From Alphaproteobacteria bacterium (GTDB taxonomy: Bacteria > Pseudomonadota > Alphaproteobacteria > Rhizobiales > Xanthobacteraceae), in NCBI GenBank assembly GCA_037200445.1, contig JBBCGH010000001.1:4271162-4335161 (forward strand): a DNA stretch of 64,000 bases, written 5' to 3'. Positions 27,415-37,261 of the stretch are shown piece after piece. Numbering within the stretch: position 1 is the stretch's first letter; each line of letters begins with the position of its first letter. The notes under the pieces were generated by a model, which saw nothing but the letters and a program-made list of their open reading frames with translations, ran no database searches and was not told the origin of the DNA. The position numbers and the translations under genes are program-made.

Positions 27415-28485
27415 TCATGACGCCGGAAAGATGCGCAGCGCCGCGGGTGACGTCGGCGCGACGCTGACGCGCTCGCCGCTCAGGCGTACGGCCTTGCCTT
27501 CGCGGGGCTCGCTCATCTTGAGCGAGACGCCGGGCGCGATCTCGATGTCGTAGACGACGTGCGAGCCCAGCGGCAGCACCGCCTTTACGGTGCCGGCGAG
27601 CCCTCCGGACGGCACCACGCGCAGATGCTCGGGGCGGATCGAGACGGCGACTTTGGTGCCGTCTGCGAAGTTCGCCGCTGGAGGGACATCCAGCGCGGCG
27701 CCCGGCAACATCACGCGCGCGGCGGCGCCATCCCTGGCGAACGCGCCGGTCAGCACATTGGTGGTGCCGACGAACTGGTTGACGAACAGCGTCGCGGGGT
27801 TGTCGTAGATCTCGGTCGGCGAAGACACCTGTTCGATGCGCCCGCGCGCCATCACGGCAATGCGGTCCGCCATCGACAGCGCCTCCTCCTGGTCGTGCGT
27901 CACCAGAATGGTGGTGATGCCGTATTCGCGCTGCAGCCGCTTCACCTCGATCTGCATGTCGAGGCGCAGGTTCTTGTCGAGCGCGCCGAACGGCTCGTCG
28001 AGCAACAGCACCTTCGGATCGATCGCAAGGCAGCGCGCAAGCGCGATGCGCTGCTGCTGGCCGCCGGAAAGCTGGCGCGGCTTGCGCTCCGCGAACTCGC
28101 TCATGTGAACGAGCGCCAGCATCTCGGCAACGCGCGGCGCGATTTTTTCACGCGGCCACCGGTGCGCCTGCAGCCCATAGGCGACGTTCTCCGTCACCGT
28201 CATGTGCGGGAACAGCGCGTAGTTCTGGAACACGATGCCGACGCCGCGCTCACGCGGCGAGAGGTGGTCGACCGGCGCGCCATCGAACAGCACGCGGCCT
28301 TCGCTCTGGCGGATGAAGCCCGAGACGATGCGCAAGAGCGTGGACTTGCCGCAGCCGGAGGGCCCGAGCAGCGCGACCATTTCGCCGCCCTCGACATCGA
28401 GATCGATGTCCTGGACGGCGACGAAATCGCCGAAACGCTGCGTGATGCTGTCGAGTTGAAGCCGGTGACCGCGAGCCGCCGCCAT
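27415..28485 (-). CDS. ABC transporter ATP-binding protein, PotA-like
   Basis: 356 residues from the ATG at 28485; a GTG five codons earlier is possible. Walker A GPSGCGKST, Q-loop FQNYALFPH, signature LSGGQQQR, Walker B VLLLDEPFGALD and switch His in VTHDQEEA. The C-terminal TOBE domain (about 275-356) contains VSIRPEHLRVV. It energises the PotBC-like channel and is the first gene of the five-gene minus-strand operon (ATPase, binding protein, two permeases, transthyretin-like protein). Confidence 0.94.
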   Translation of the reverse strand: MAAARGHRLQLDSITQRFGDFVAVQDIDLDVEGGEMVALLGPSGCGKSTLLRIVSGFIRQSEGRVLFDGAPVDHLSPRERGVGIVFQNYALFPHMTVTENVAYGLQAHRWPREKIAPRVAEMLALVHMSEFAERKPRQLSGGQQQRIALARCLAIDPKVLLLDEPFGALDKNLRLDMQIEVKRLQREYGITTILVTHDQEEALSMADRIAVMARGRIEQVSSPTEIYDNPATLFVNQFVGTTNVLTGAFARDGAAARVMLPGAALDVPPAANFADGTKVAVSIRPEHLRVVPSGGLAGTVKAVLPLGSHVVYDIEIAPGVSLKMSEPREGKAVRLSGERVSVAPTSPAALRIFPAS

Positions 28486-28796
28486 GACGCCGTACACCAC
28501 CCCGTAGATCGAACCGGCGATGAAGGATGGCGCGCCTGTGTGCGCCGCGTCAATGGCGCCGTCATCCCATTACCGCCCTTCCCGATCGGGCACCGCATGC
28601 GCTGCCCGTTGGTATAGGTGCACTCGCCAAACGCGTCATTGTGGGCGCGCATCTCCCCGCTAGTGTTTGGCCGATGCCTCTTTCATACCCGCCTCAACAA
28701 TCCCTTGCGTCAGGTCAAATACTGTAGGTCCCGCGCGTCCCATGCTGCGAGCGCGCCCGGTTCGACCTGGCTCGGGTTTCACGAAGGATACCGGAA
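28486..28796. other. Divergent intergenic region between the ABC operon and the DUF1254 gene
   Basis: 311 bp separating two outward-reading genes, so it should hold both promoters. I see no convincing palindrome, riboswitch or small gene in it. Confidence 0.4.
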
Positions 28797-30227
28797 ATGG
28801 TACGCGCCCTGCCTGCACTCACGGGTTTTGCGATGGTGGCGCTTTTCGCCACTGCGCTCCCGGCGAACGCTCAGACCGCCATCACCGAACAGGAGGCCCA
28901 TGCCATCGGCGTGGATGCTTATGTCTACCTCTATCCGCTCGTGACGATGGACATCACGCGCAAGCAGGCGACCAACATCGAGCCCGGCAAGGTCTTCGCG
29001 CGCGGTCCGATGAACATGTTCGTCAACGTGCCATCGTATCCGCCGGCCGATTTCCGCGATGTGGTGCGGCCGAACTTCGACACGCTCTATTCGATCGCCT
29101 GGCTCGACCTGACCAAGGAGCCGATGGTCGTGTCGGTGCCCGACACCGGCGGCCGCTACTACCTGCTGCCGATGCTGGACATGTGGAGCGATGTGTTCGC
29201 CTCCCCCGGGTGGCGCACCACCGGCACGCAAGCGGGCAACTTTCTGCTGACGCCCCCGGGCTGGACCGGAAACGTGCCTGCGGACATGACCCGCATCAAC
29301 GCCCCGACGCCGCTGGTCTGGATCATCGGGCGCACCAAGACGGACGGGCCCGCCGATTATCCTGCGGTTCGCGCGATCCAGGCCGGCCTCAAGGCGACGC
29401 CCTTGTCGAACTGGGGCAAGCCGCCCGTACCGGCCGAGGTGAAGGTCGATCCCGGCATCGACATGAAAACGGCGCCCAAGGTCCAGGTCGATACCATGAC
29501 GGCGGGCCGCTACTTCGCTTATGCCGCGGAGCTGTTGAAGGTGAACCCGCCGCACATCACCGACCAGCCGATCATTGCGCAAATGAAGAGGATCGGCATC
29601 GAGCCGGGCAAGAGCTTCGACATCGAGAAGGTTGACCCCGCCGTCCGCAACGCATTGACCAGTGCGCCGGAAGCCGCACAAAAGCTGATGGCGTGGAAAG
29701 TGGCGACGCTTGCGCGCGCCGCGAACGGTTGGTCGATGAATACCGACACGATGGGCGTGTACGGCAATTATTATCTCAAGCGCGCCATCGTCGCCCAGGT
29801 CGGTCTCGGTGCGAACCTGCCCGAGGACGCCATCTATCCGCTCAACCTGGGCGATGAGTCAGGCAAGCCGCTGGACGGCGCCAGCAAATACACCATCCAT
29901 TTCGACAAGAGCGCCACGCCGCCGGTGCGCGCGTTCTGGTCGATCACCCTCTACGATGCCGATGGCTTTCAGGCGGCCAACGTTCTCGACCGGTTTGCGG
30001 TGAGCAGCTGGATGCCCTTCAAGTACAACACTGACGGTTCGCTGGATCTGTATCTTCAGAATGAAAGCCCCGGCAAGGACAAGGAAGCGAACTGGCTGCC
30101 TGCCCCGAAGGGTCCGTTCAATCTGACCATGCGTCTCTACAGCCCGGCGTCCGACGCGCTCACCGGAAAGTGGAATCCGCCGCCGGTCACGCGGGTCCAA
30201 TCACTGCCCGGTCTGGTCGGACAGTAA
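28797..30227 (+). CDS. Exported DUF1254/DUF1214 domain protein
   Basis: 476 residues. Signal peptide about 1-27 ending ALPANAQ. The DUF1254 domain (about 40-190) begins IGVDAYVYLYPLVTMD and includes PNFDTLYSIAWLDL. The DUF1214 domain is in the C-terminal third (FWSITLYDADGFQ, then LYLQNESPGKDKEANWLPAP). This two-domain family is widespread in Proteobacteria and has no established biochemical role. It is probably followed in one transcript by the small exported protein 10 bp downstream. Confidence 0.9.
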   Translation: MVRALPALTGFAMVALFATALPANAQTAITEQEAHAIGVDAYVYLYPLVTMDITRKQATNIEPGKVFARGPMNMFVNVPSYPPADFRDVVRPNFDTLYSIAWLDLTKEPMVVSVPDTGGRYYLLPMLDMWSDVFASPGWRTTGTQAGNFLLTPPGWTGNVPADMTRINAPTPLVWIIGRTKTDGPADYPAVRAIQAGLKATPLSNWGKPPVPAEVKVDPGIDMKTAPKVQVDTMTAGRYFAYAAELLKVNPPHITDQPIIAQMKRIGIEPGKSFDIEKVDPAVRNALTSAPEAAQKLMAWKVATLARAANGWSMNTDTMGVYGNYYLKRAIVAQVGLGANLPEDAIYPLNLGDESGKPLDGASKYTIHFDKSATPPVRAFWSITLYDADGFQAANVLDRFAVSSWMPFKYNTDGSLDLYLQNESPGKDKEANWLPAPKGPFNLTMRLYSPASDALTGKWNPPPVTRVQSLPGLVGQ

Positions 30228-30237
30228 AGGTGAAGCG

Positions 30238-30588
30238 ATGAAGCTGCGAGCGAGCGTCATTGGTGCTCTGGCGGCGGCGTTGGCCGCCACTGGTGCGGCC
30301 GCGCAAGTCCAGGGCGTCAATCTGACCGGCCAATACAAGTGCGTTTCGGCGTGCGCCGGCAACGGTGATGCGTTCATTACCCAATACGGCTGGCAACTTA
30401 ACGTTACGAGTGACGCGGGCATCCCGTCGCGGGCCTGGGTCGATTATCCCGGCCGCATCTGGGTGGAGCAGGCAAACCAGGGCGCGATGTATTCGCTCGA
30501 CGGCAACACGATCCAATTCGACCGCGGAACGATCTGGCAGCGGATCCCGGAGTTGCCCCCGCCTCCGCCGCCGCGAAGACGAAAGTAG
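30238..30588 (+). CDS. Small exported protein of unknown function
   Basis: 116 residues. Signal peptide about 1-22 (GALAAALAATGAAAQ). The mature region has one Cys pair (KCVSACAG), a sequence resembling small lipocalin-like folds (LTGQYKC ... GRIWVEQANQGAMYSLDGN), and a Pro-rich, basic tail PPPPPPRRRK. The start lies 10 bp after the DUF1254/1214 gene, so the pair is probably one operon. Confidence 0.75.
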   Translation: MKLRASVIGALAAALAATGAAAQVQGVNLTGQYKCVSACAGNGDAFITQYGWQLNVTSDAGIPSRAWVDYPGRIWVEQANQGAMYSLDGNTIQFDRGTIWQRIPELPPPPPPRRRK

Positions 30589-30640
30589 GCGCGTAGCTGT
30601 CATGCAATTGACACCCTGCCCCATCGGCCTACATTAGCCC

Positions 30641-30736
30641 TGTTCCGAGGGGCGCCGGCGGAGAGCCGGCTGAGATCGCGCTGTTCCGTGGCGAGCACCC
30701 TTTGAACCTGATCCGGGTCATGCCGGCGAAGGGACA
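30641..30736 (+). promoter_or_regulatory. TPP riboswitch (THI element)
   Basis: The conserved blocks are present in order: GAGGGGCGCC at 30647-30656, CTGAGA at 30670-30675, ACCCTTTGAACCTGATC at 30697-30713 and ATGCCGGCGAAGGGA at 30720-30734. The outer P1 helix pairs TGTTCC (30641-30646) with GGGACA (30731-30736). The P1 3' strand overlaps the likely Shine-Dalgarno AAGGGA of the gene starting at 30743, so TPP binding should hide the ribosome site. It controls the downstream membrane protein and thiC. Confidence 0.95.
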
Positions 30737-30742
30737 GGACGC

Positions 30743-33006
<2,264 letters not shown>

Positions 33007-33046
33007 TCCTGCCTTCCCGGCGGGCTTTGTTCCAATCTGCGACAAA

Positions 33047-33073
33047 GGTCGGGCTTCACGCCCGGCCTTTCTT
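33047..33073 (+). terminator. Rho-independent terminator after thiC
   Basis: Stem GGTCGGGC / GCCCGGCC with loop TTCAC, followed by TTTCTT. It lies 40 bp past the thiC stop. Confidence 0.85.
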
Positions 33074-33126
33074 GTTGCCCACCCTTCGATCAGTTCGATT
33101 TTGAAAGAAGACAAAAAAAGGGAACT

Positions 33127-33396
33127 ATGACAAACGCCCTAAGACGGACTGTCGCTTACATTAGAGAATTCGCGCATCAGCGCCCATACGAGACGTCTTG
33201 GTCTCTGCTCGGATTATTCACCGGAGCGCTCATCGGACTGGCTCTGGGGGGCATCGGTATCGCTGCGCTCGGCGGTGCACGTGGCTTTCCGGGCTTTCTC
33301 TTGTGTGCTCTCGCGCTCGGATTCGTTGGAAATCGGATTGGCGTCGAACACGACAGAAAAGTACTAGCGGATAAAATGAAGGATCGAGGACAATGA
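33127..33396 (+). CDS. Small membrane protein of unknown function
   Basis: 89 residues from ATG, preceded by AGGGAAC. Two hydrophobic, glycine-rich helices (LLGLFTGALIGLALGGIGIAAL and FPGFLLCALALGFVGNRIG) are followed by a charged tail. Its stop overlaps the next start as ATGA, so it is coupled to the Mrr-N-like gene. The composition of 33077-33640 is more AT-rich than its surroundings, suggesting acquisition. No family recognised. Confidence 0.65.
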   Translation: MTNALRRTVAYIREFAHQRPYETSWSLLGLFTGALIGLALGGIGIAALGGARGFPGFLLCALALGFVGNRIGVEHDRKVLADKMKDRGQ

Positions 33397-33643
33397 CCAG
33401 CCCAGCACCTCGCGAAACGTATAGAAAATGGGTGGTGGATGCGCTTCGGGCCTTGGCCCCGCAACTCCTGGACAAGTTTACGGCTGGATTCGAGCTAACA
33501 AAGTCGTTCCCGCAGCAGACCTTTCAGGCGCGACCACGGACGGCGAAAATCTCTTCGAAAAGACCGTTAGGTGGGCTCGAAAAGACCTGTTTGACGAAGG
33601 TACGGTCCTGAGTCCCAGACGCGGCATCTGGTCGCTCCGCTAG
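33393..33643 (+). pseudogene. Mrr-N-like winged-helix protein gene with a frameshift
   Basis: The first frame (from ATG 33393) reads TYRKWVVDALRALAPQLLDK. The next part continues in another frame as VYGWIRANKVVPAADL, then DGENLFEKTVRWARKDLFDE and SPRRGIWSLR, ending at 33643. Joined, this matches the N-terminal winged-helix domain seen in Mrr-type restriction proteins (ELF...VRWARxxL...GL...RGIW). The frame changes near 33475-33480. The whole would be about 83 codons, only the N-terminal domain without the nuclease. A sequencing error is an alternative to a real frameshift. Confidence 0.6.
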
Positions 33644-33645
33644 CC

Positions 33646-33873
33646 GTGCGAGCAAGCGTTGGATGGACTACGGCGCGCAGCTTCGCCCGCGGCATTCACG
33701 TCGGCTTCTGGGTCGTGCTCGATGCGATCCTCGCCGCCGTGCTGCTCGGCGTGCTGTGGTGGGAACGAGGCAAGCCCGAGACGCTGCGGCCCGCGATCAT
33801 CTGCGCCGTCGCGTTCGCGATCAGCACGGCGGCGAGCTATTTCGTGATGACGGAGTTCTATTTTTCGAGGTAG
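33646..33873 (+). CDS. Possible small membrane protein
   Basis: 75 residues from GTG, 2 nt after the preceding gene fragment. Two hydrophobic helices (FWVVLDAILAAVLLGVLWW and AIICAVAFAISTAASYFVM) with an Arg/Glu-rich linker between them. No family recognised, and no good Shine-Dalgarno is visible beyond the preceding gene end. Confidence 0.45.
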   Translation: MRASVGWTTARSFARGIHVGFWVVLDAILAAVLLGVLWWERGKPETLRPAIICAVAFAISTAASYFVMTEFYFSR

Positions 33874-33924
33874 GGGGATCTCCCGCGAGGGGCGCCCCGT
33901 CTGCGCCGCGCCACGTCGTCCGCC

Positions 33925-34338
33925 CTAGAAAGTCGGATCGAGAATGTCCCCGTCGGGATCGGCGTCGTGCAGGTTTGGGTCGATGTCGAGATTGAGCAGG
34001 CTTTGCGGCGCAATCCCCCGTGACGGTGACGGACCGTCGAGCGACATCGGCACCGGCGGCAACGACATATCGCGATAGGCCTGCAGCGCCTGCGGGCTGC
34101 CGACCAGCACGCATTTGCAATAAGCCACGTCGGCATAGAGATAATAGAGCTTGCCATCCTTCGTGCGCGAGATGATCTGGCGATGCGGCAGCAGCTTCGC
34201 CCGCTCCATCTGCTTCGGCGTGTCGACCGAGCGCATCGTAAAGCCGGCGTCGACCAGCTTCTGGTCGATCGCTTCCTGCGCCTGCGCGGCGCCGGCTCCA
34301 ATCGCCAATGCCAGAACGCCGAAGAGAACCGCGCGCAT
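33925..34338 (-). CDS. Small exported protein of unknown function
   Basis: 137 residues from the ATG at 34338, preceded by GGAGGC at a good distance; the frame is open far upstream, but that part is repeat sequence. Signal peptide MRAVLFGVLALAIGAGAAQA. The mature part contains one Cys pair (AYCKCVLVG) and RQIISRTKDGKLYYLYADVA, and ends in an acidic Asp-rich tail. The family is not recognised by name, but the composition is that of a periplasmic protein. Confidence 0.75.
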   Translation of the reverse strand: MRAVLFGVLALAIGAGAAQAQEAIDQKLVDAGFTMRSVDTPKQMERAKLLPHRQIISRTKDGKLYYLYADVAYCKCVLVGSPQALQAYRDMSLPPVPMSLDGPSPSRGIAPQSLLNLDIDPNLHDADPDGDILDPTF

Positions 34339-34874
34339 CACCGAAGCCTCCTGCTGTTGAAACCGCGTCGAGCTTTTCCCGGCGGCTCCCACTGAGGCAA
34401 CTGTGCATAGGTCTGTGGGACCTATCCTGCTATAAATCCTATCTATGAGATAAAAATCACAGTAAGAACAAGTTTCGACCCACTCTCCGTCACATCGCGC
34501 GTCATACTGGCGGGTTGCCTCGATCCACGAGGGGCGCCTTCCGGAGGCGTTCGGCGGTGCGGATCGGGGGCGGTGGTCGCGACAGGGTGCAACACGCACA
34601 CCCGCGTCGCGACAGCCGAAGCTGCACGGTCCCGGCGCGCCGTTACGCGCGTCACTGGGGGCTCTTGGCGGCATGTCGTACCGGCGGTGCCAACCGCCCA
34701 GGCATGTCGAGGCCCCCGCAGCGGTGGTTAGGCTTCGCGACAGCGAAGCCCGAAAGTTAGACCACCGGGGGTCGCGCAGAACAAGGCTTCCAACACCGCG
34801 CGCGGGACGCTGGAGAAATGACGGACTTGCGGAATACCAAACCGAACGATGTCTGATCGAGAGATGTCGTTCCG

Positions 34875-34898
34875 CTTCAGTTTCGCGAGAGACTGAAG
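34875..34898. repeat. 24-bp near-palindrome
   Basis: CTTCAGTTTCGCGAGAGACTGAAG differs from its reverse complement only at the central positions. It reads almost the same in both directions, which explains the similar peptides in both frames. Confidence 0.7.
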
Positions 34899-35046
34899 CC
34901 CGGAGGTCCGTCTGGACCCCGGCGTCCCGCGCCGCCCTCACTTTTCGCGGCGCTCCTCAATGGCAGAACTCGGACGCAAAACGCGCCGCGAGAATGCAGA
35001 GGGCTGAGCGAAGGAAAATCGAGATGACGCGACGCACGAGCCGCAT

Positions 35047-35193
35047 GCTCGATCACCCTCCCCTGGCGGGCTGGCGGGGGAGGGTCGACACGAGCGAAAG
35101 CGAGTGTCGGGGTGGGGTGAGGCACAAGGGATTCACCCCACCCCGGTTCGCACCTTCGGTGCTCGCCGACCCTCCCCCTCCAGGGGAGGGTAA
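35047..35193. repeat. CCCTCCCCTGGCGGG...CCAGGGGAGGGT inverted repeat
   Basis: Left end GATCACCCTCCCCTGGCGGG, right end CCTCCCCCTCCAGGGGAGGG, and between them a second nested palindrome around GGGGTGGGGTGAGGC / TTCACCCCACCCC. This is a common Hyphomicrobiales intergenic type with strong folding potential. Confidence 0.75.
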
Positions 35194-35311
35194 AGCGGAG
35201 TGCGCTGCACGTTCGGTGCCAGTGGCTCGGGCGAGAGTGGACGTTGAACGAACAGGCACGCGCCAGCGACAAATCATAGCGGCTCAGCGCCGCGGCGGGC
35301 TCTTTTCGTTT

Positions 35312-35360
35312 GAGCATGATCTTGTCCGAAAACCGGTTCCCACTTTTCGGGATCATGCTC
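35312..35360. repeat. 49-bp palindromic repeat, GAGCATGATC family (copy 2)
   Basis: Same ends as the 788-836 element, here with TTGTCCGAAAACCGGTTCCC in the core. It ends 5 nt before GGAGG, the ribosome site of the DUF3829-like gene, so its hairpin may affect that gene's translation. Confidence 0.85.
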
Positions 35361-35374
35361 CCAGGGAGGTGTGC

Positions 35375-36292
35375 ATGAAGCCGTTTCACGCGTTCGTCTT
35401 CGCCATCATTGCAACCATCCTCGCCACCCCTCTCCCCGCCTCCGCGCAAACCTCCCCATTCACCGAAAAGATGAATGCCTATGTGGGCTGCATCAACCGG
35501 CTCTCCGAGCGCGCCTACGAGTCGCGCAAGCGCTACTTCTCGTGGGTCTCCAAGAACGGCCCGACCGGCAAGGAGCGCATCATCTACGGCACCTACACGA
35601 TCTACGACACCTCCGACTGCAAGAAGAGCGTCGAGAAGGCGAATGTGCTGGAGCCGCGCGATGCCGCACTCGAAGCCGCAGGCTCCGCCTACGCGCAGGC
35701 CGTCTCCGCGCTCGAGCCGCTGCTCAAGGAGGCGGACGACTACTATCGCCAGGAGGACTACAAGGACGACCGCATGGCCAAGGGCCGCGCGCTGCATCCG
35801 CGCCTGATCGCCGCGTGGGATGCGTTTGCGAGCGCGGATGAGACGCTGCGCGCGAACGTCGAGACGATCAACGACAAGCGCGCGCTGGAGCGCGTCGCCG
35901 CGATCGAGGCCAAGGAAGGCCGCAAGGCGCGCTATCATGTCGAGACGCTGATGATCCAGGCCAAGGGCCTCGCCCGCGCGTTGCAGGCCGGCAAGCCCGA
36001 CCTCGCGGCGATCGCGCCAGCGCTCAACGATGTCGAAGGGACCGTGAAGGCGCTCGAAGCCCTGCCCGCCGACGATACGAAAATCGGCTCGTTCTTCCTG
36101 GGGAGCGCGAAAACCTTCCTCACCTCGGCAAAGCAGCTGATGCGCCGCATCCGCGACAAGACGCCGTACTCGACCGGCGACAAAATGATGATCAATGCCG
36201 GCGCCGGCGAGATGATCGAGGGCTCGCCGCCGCGGCTCTTGCGCGACTACAATGCGCTGATCGAGGCGTACAATCGCGGGGTCGGGATCTGA
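35375..36292 (+). CDS. Exported DUF3829 (YiiG-like) family protein
   Basis: 305 residues from the ATG at 35375, with GGAGG upstream. Signal peptide MKPFHAFVFAIIATILATPLPASA. The mature part is helical, beginning FTEKMNAYVGCINRLSERAYESRKRYF, shown here as MNAYVGCINRLSE. It has regularly spaced Cys (C in VGCIN and SDCKK) and ends with PRLLRDYNALIEAYNRGV. These traits match the DUF3829 lipoprotein-like family, whose function is unknown. The following Lys-rich protein gene starts 32 bp after it. Confidence 0.78.
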   Translation: MKPFHAFVFAIIATILATPLPASAQTSPFTEKMNAYVGCINRLSERAYESRKRYFSWVSKNGPTGKERIIYGTYTIYDTSDCKKSVEKANVLEPRDAALEAAGSAYAQAVSALEPLLKEADDYYRQEDYKDDRMAKGRALHPRLIAAWDAFASADETLRANVETINDKRALERVAAIEAKEGRKARYHVETLMIQAKGLARALQAGKPDLAAIAPALNDVEGTVKALEALPADDTKIGSFFLGSAKTFLTSAKQLMRRIRDKTPYSTGDKMMINAGAGEMIEGSPPRLLRDYNALIEAYNRGVGI

Positions 36293-36324
36293 CGCCGCGC
36301 AGGCGCCTGCGCGAGGAGCAACCC

Positions 36325-36663
36325 ATGACCAACGGCAGCACCCTGTCGCTTCCCGAGATCGAGGATCGCATCGCGATCCTGCGCGACAATATCCGCCAGC
36401 TCACCGAGCAGGCCGCGGCGCTCTCCGGCGCCGCAGACGAAGCGCGCGCCGCGGACCGCATCGCCGCCCAGCAGGCGGAGCTCGACCGGCTCATCGCAGA
36501 GCGCGACGCGATTCTGGCGAAGCGCGCGGCTGCGGCGAAGCCGGCGGCACCGAAGGCGAAGAAGAAGGCGGTAAAGAAAAAGACTGCGAAGAAAAAGGTG
36601 ACGAGCAAGAAGACGGTCGGGAAGAAGGCCGCCACGAAGAAGAGCAAGAAGAAAAGAAGGTGA
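36325..36663 (+). CDS. Coiled-coil protein with a histone H1-like lysine-rich tail
   Basis: 112 residues. Residues 8-65 form an Ala/Glu/Arg-rich coiled coil (IAILRDNIRQLTEQAAAL). Residues 70-112 are an AKKKAVKKKTAKKKVTSKK-type tail ending KKSKKKRR. Such tails bind nucleic acid non-specifically in bacterial H1-like and Hc1-like proteins. GAGGAGC lies a suitable distance upstream. A nucleoid or RNA-binding role is plausible but unproven. Confidence 0.75.
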   Translation: MTNGSTLSLPEIEDRIAILRDNIRQLTEQAAALSGAADEARAADRIAAQQAELDRLIAERDAILAKRAAAAKPAAPKAKKKAVKKKTAKKKVTSKKTVGKKAATKKSKKKRR

Positions 36664-36670
36664 GTTGCGC

Positions 36671-36701
36671 CAAACAAAAACGGCGGACCGAGGCCCGCCG
36701 T
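36671..36701 (-). terminator. Rho-independent terminator, mainly for the minus-strand gene at 36729
   Basis: Inverted repeat ACGGCGG (36680-36686) / CCGCCGT (36695-36701). On the minus strand the stem is followed by TTTTTGTTTG. It also lies just after the Lys-rich protein gene, so it may act for both strands. Confidence 0.8.
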
Positions 36702-36728
36702 CTTGTCATCGAAACCGAGGCCGCGGGA

Positions 36729-37067
36729 CTACTGCACGTAGCCCGGCTGCGCGCCCTGGTAGGTCCGGCGGGCGTGATAACGCTTGCGGTGCGACGTGAC
36801 GTAGTGACGGCGCACCTTGTGACGCACCGCCGCCGGCGGCACATCCTCGCCATACGCATAAGCTGCCGGACGCGGCTGGATGCCAAACACGCCCTCGACG
36901 CCACCGATCACGCCGCCAACCGCGGTGCCGACGACCGCGCCGACCGGGCCCGCGATGCGGTTGCCCTCGTGGAATCCATGCGCGGCCCCGCCCGGCACGC
37001 CCTGCGCCTGCGCGGCAAGCGGCACCATCGTTGCGAGAAGTACGCCCGCAAATACTGTCAGTCTCAT
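36729..37067 (-). CDS. Small exported glycine-zipper-like protein
   Basis: 112 residues. Signal peptide MRLTVFAGVLLATMVPLAAQA. A Gly/Val-rich hydrophobic stretch follows (GPVGAVVGTAVGGVIGGVEG), as in glycine-zipper proteins, then a basic His/Arg/Tyr-rich tail (RHYVTSHRKRYHARR). Similar small envelope proteins are common in Rhizobiales. Role unknown. It is convergent with the Lys-rich gene across the terminator. Confidence 0.75.
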   Translation of the reverse strand: MRLTVFAGVLLATMVPLAAQAQGVPGGAAHGFHEGNRIAGPVGAVVGTAVGGVIGGVEGVFGIQPRPAAYAYGEDVPPAAVRHKVRRHYVTSHRKRYHARRTYQGAQPGYVQ

Positions 37068-37261
37068 TACCCGTCCCTTCGTGGTTCACGTGAAGCGCGC
37101 GGGCTTGGCCTTCAATGAAGGCCGCACGGTGGCGGGCTCGCGTCAGCTTCGTGATGCGCGCGACGCGTGGCGCGGTGGCAACGCTGGGAACCGTCGCAGG
37201 CGGACCTTGCGGCAGTCGCCTCGATGCGCTTGGCTGGGCGTCCAAGGATGACGAGGGGGCG

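Larger units (their letters stand above)
34339..35374. other. Gene-poor kilobase made of intergenic repeats
   Basis: No supported gene in 1036 bp. Long open frames on both strands here have no ribosome sites and read through palindromes. It holds an AT-rich start (34430-34470), a near-perfect palindrome at 34875-34898, a G/C-rich inverted repeat at 35047-35193 and a GAGCATGATC element at 35312-35360. The stretch 34660-34990 (GGGGGCTCTTGGCGGCATGT onward) looks like a further long repeat unit, not coding. Confidence 0.6.

Noticed and set aside
34673..35374. N-terminal extension of the DUF3829-like gene
   Set aside because: It reads through palindromic repeats and has no signal peptide; the ATG at 35375 with GGAGG and a signal peptide is better.
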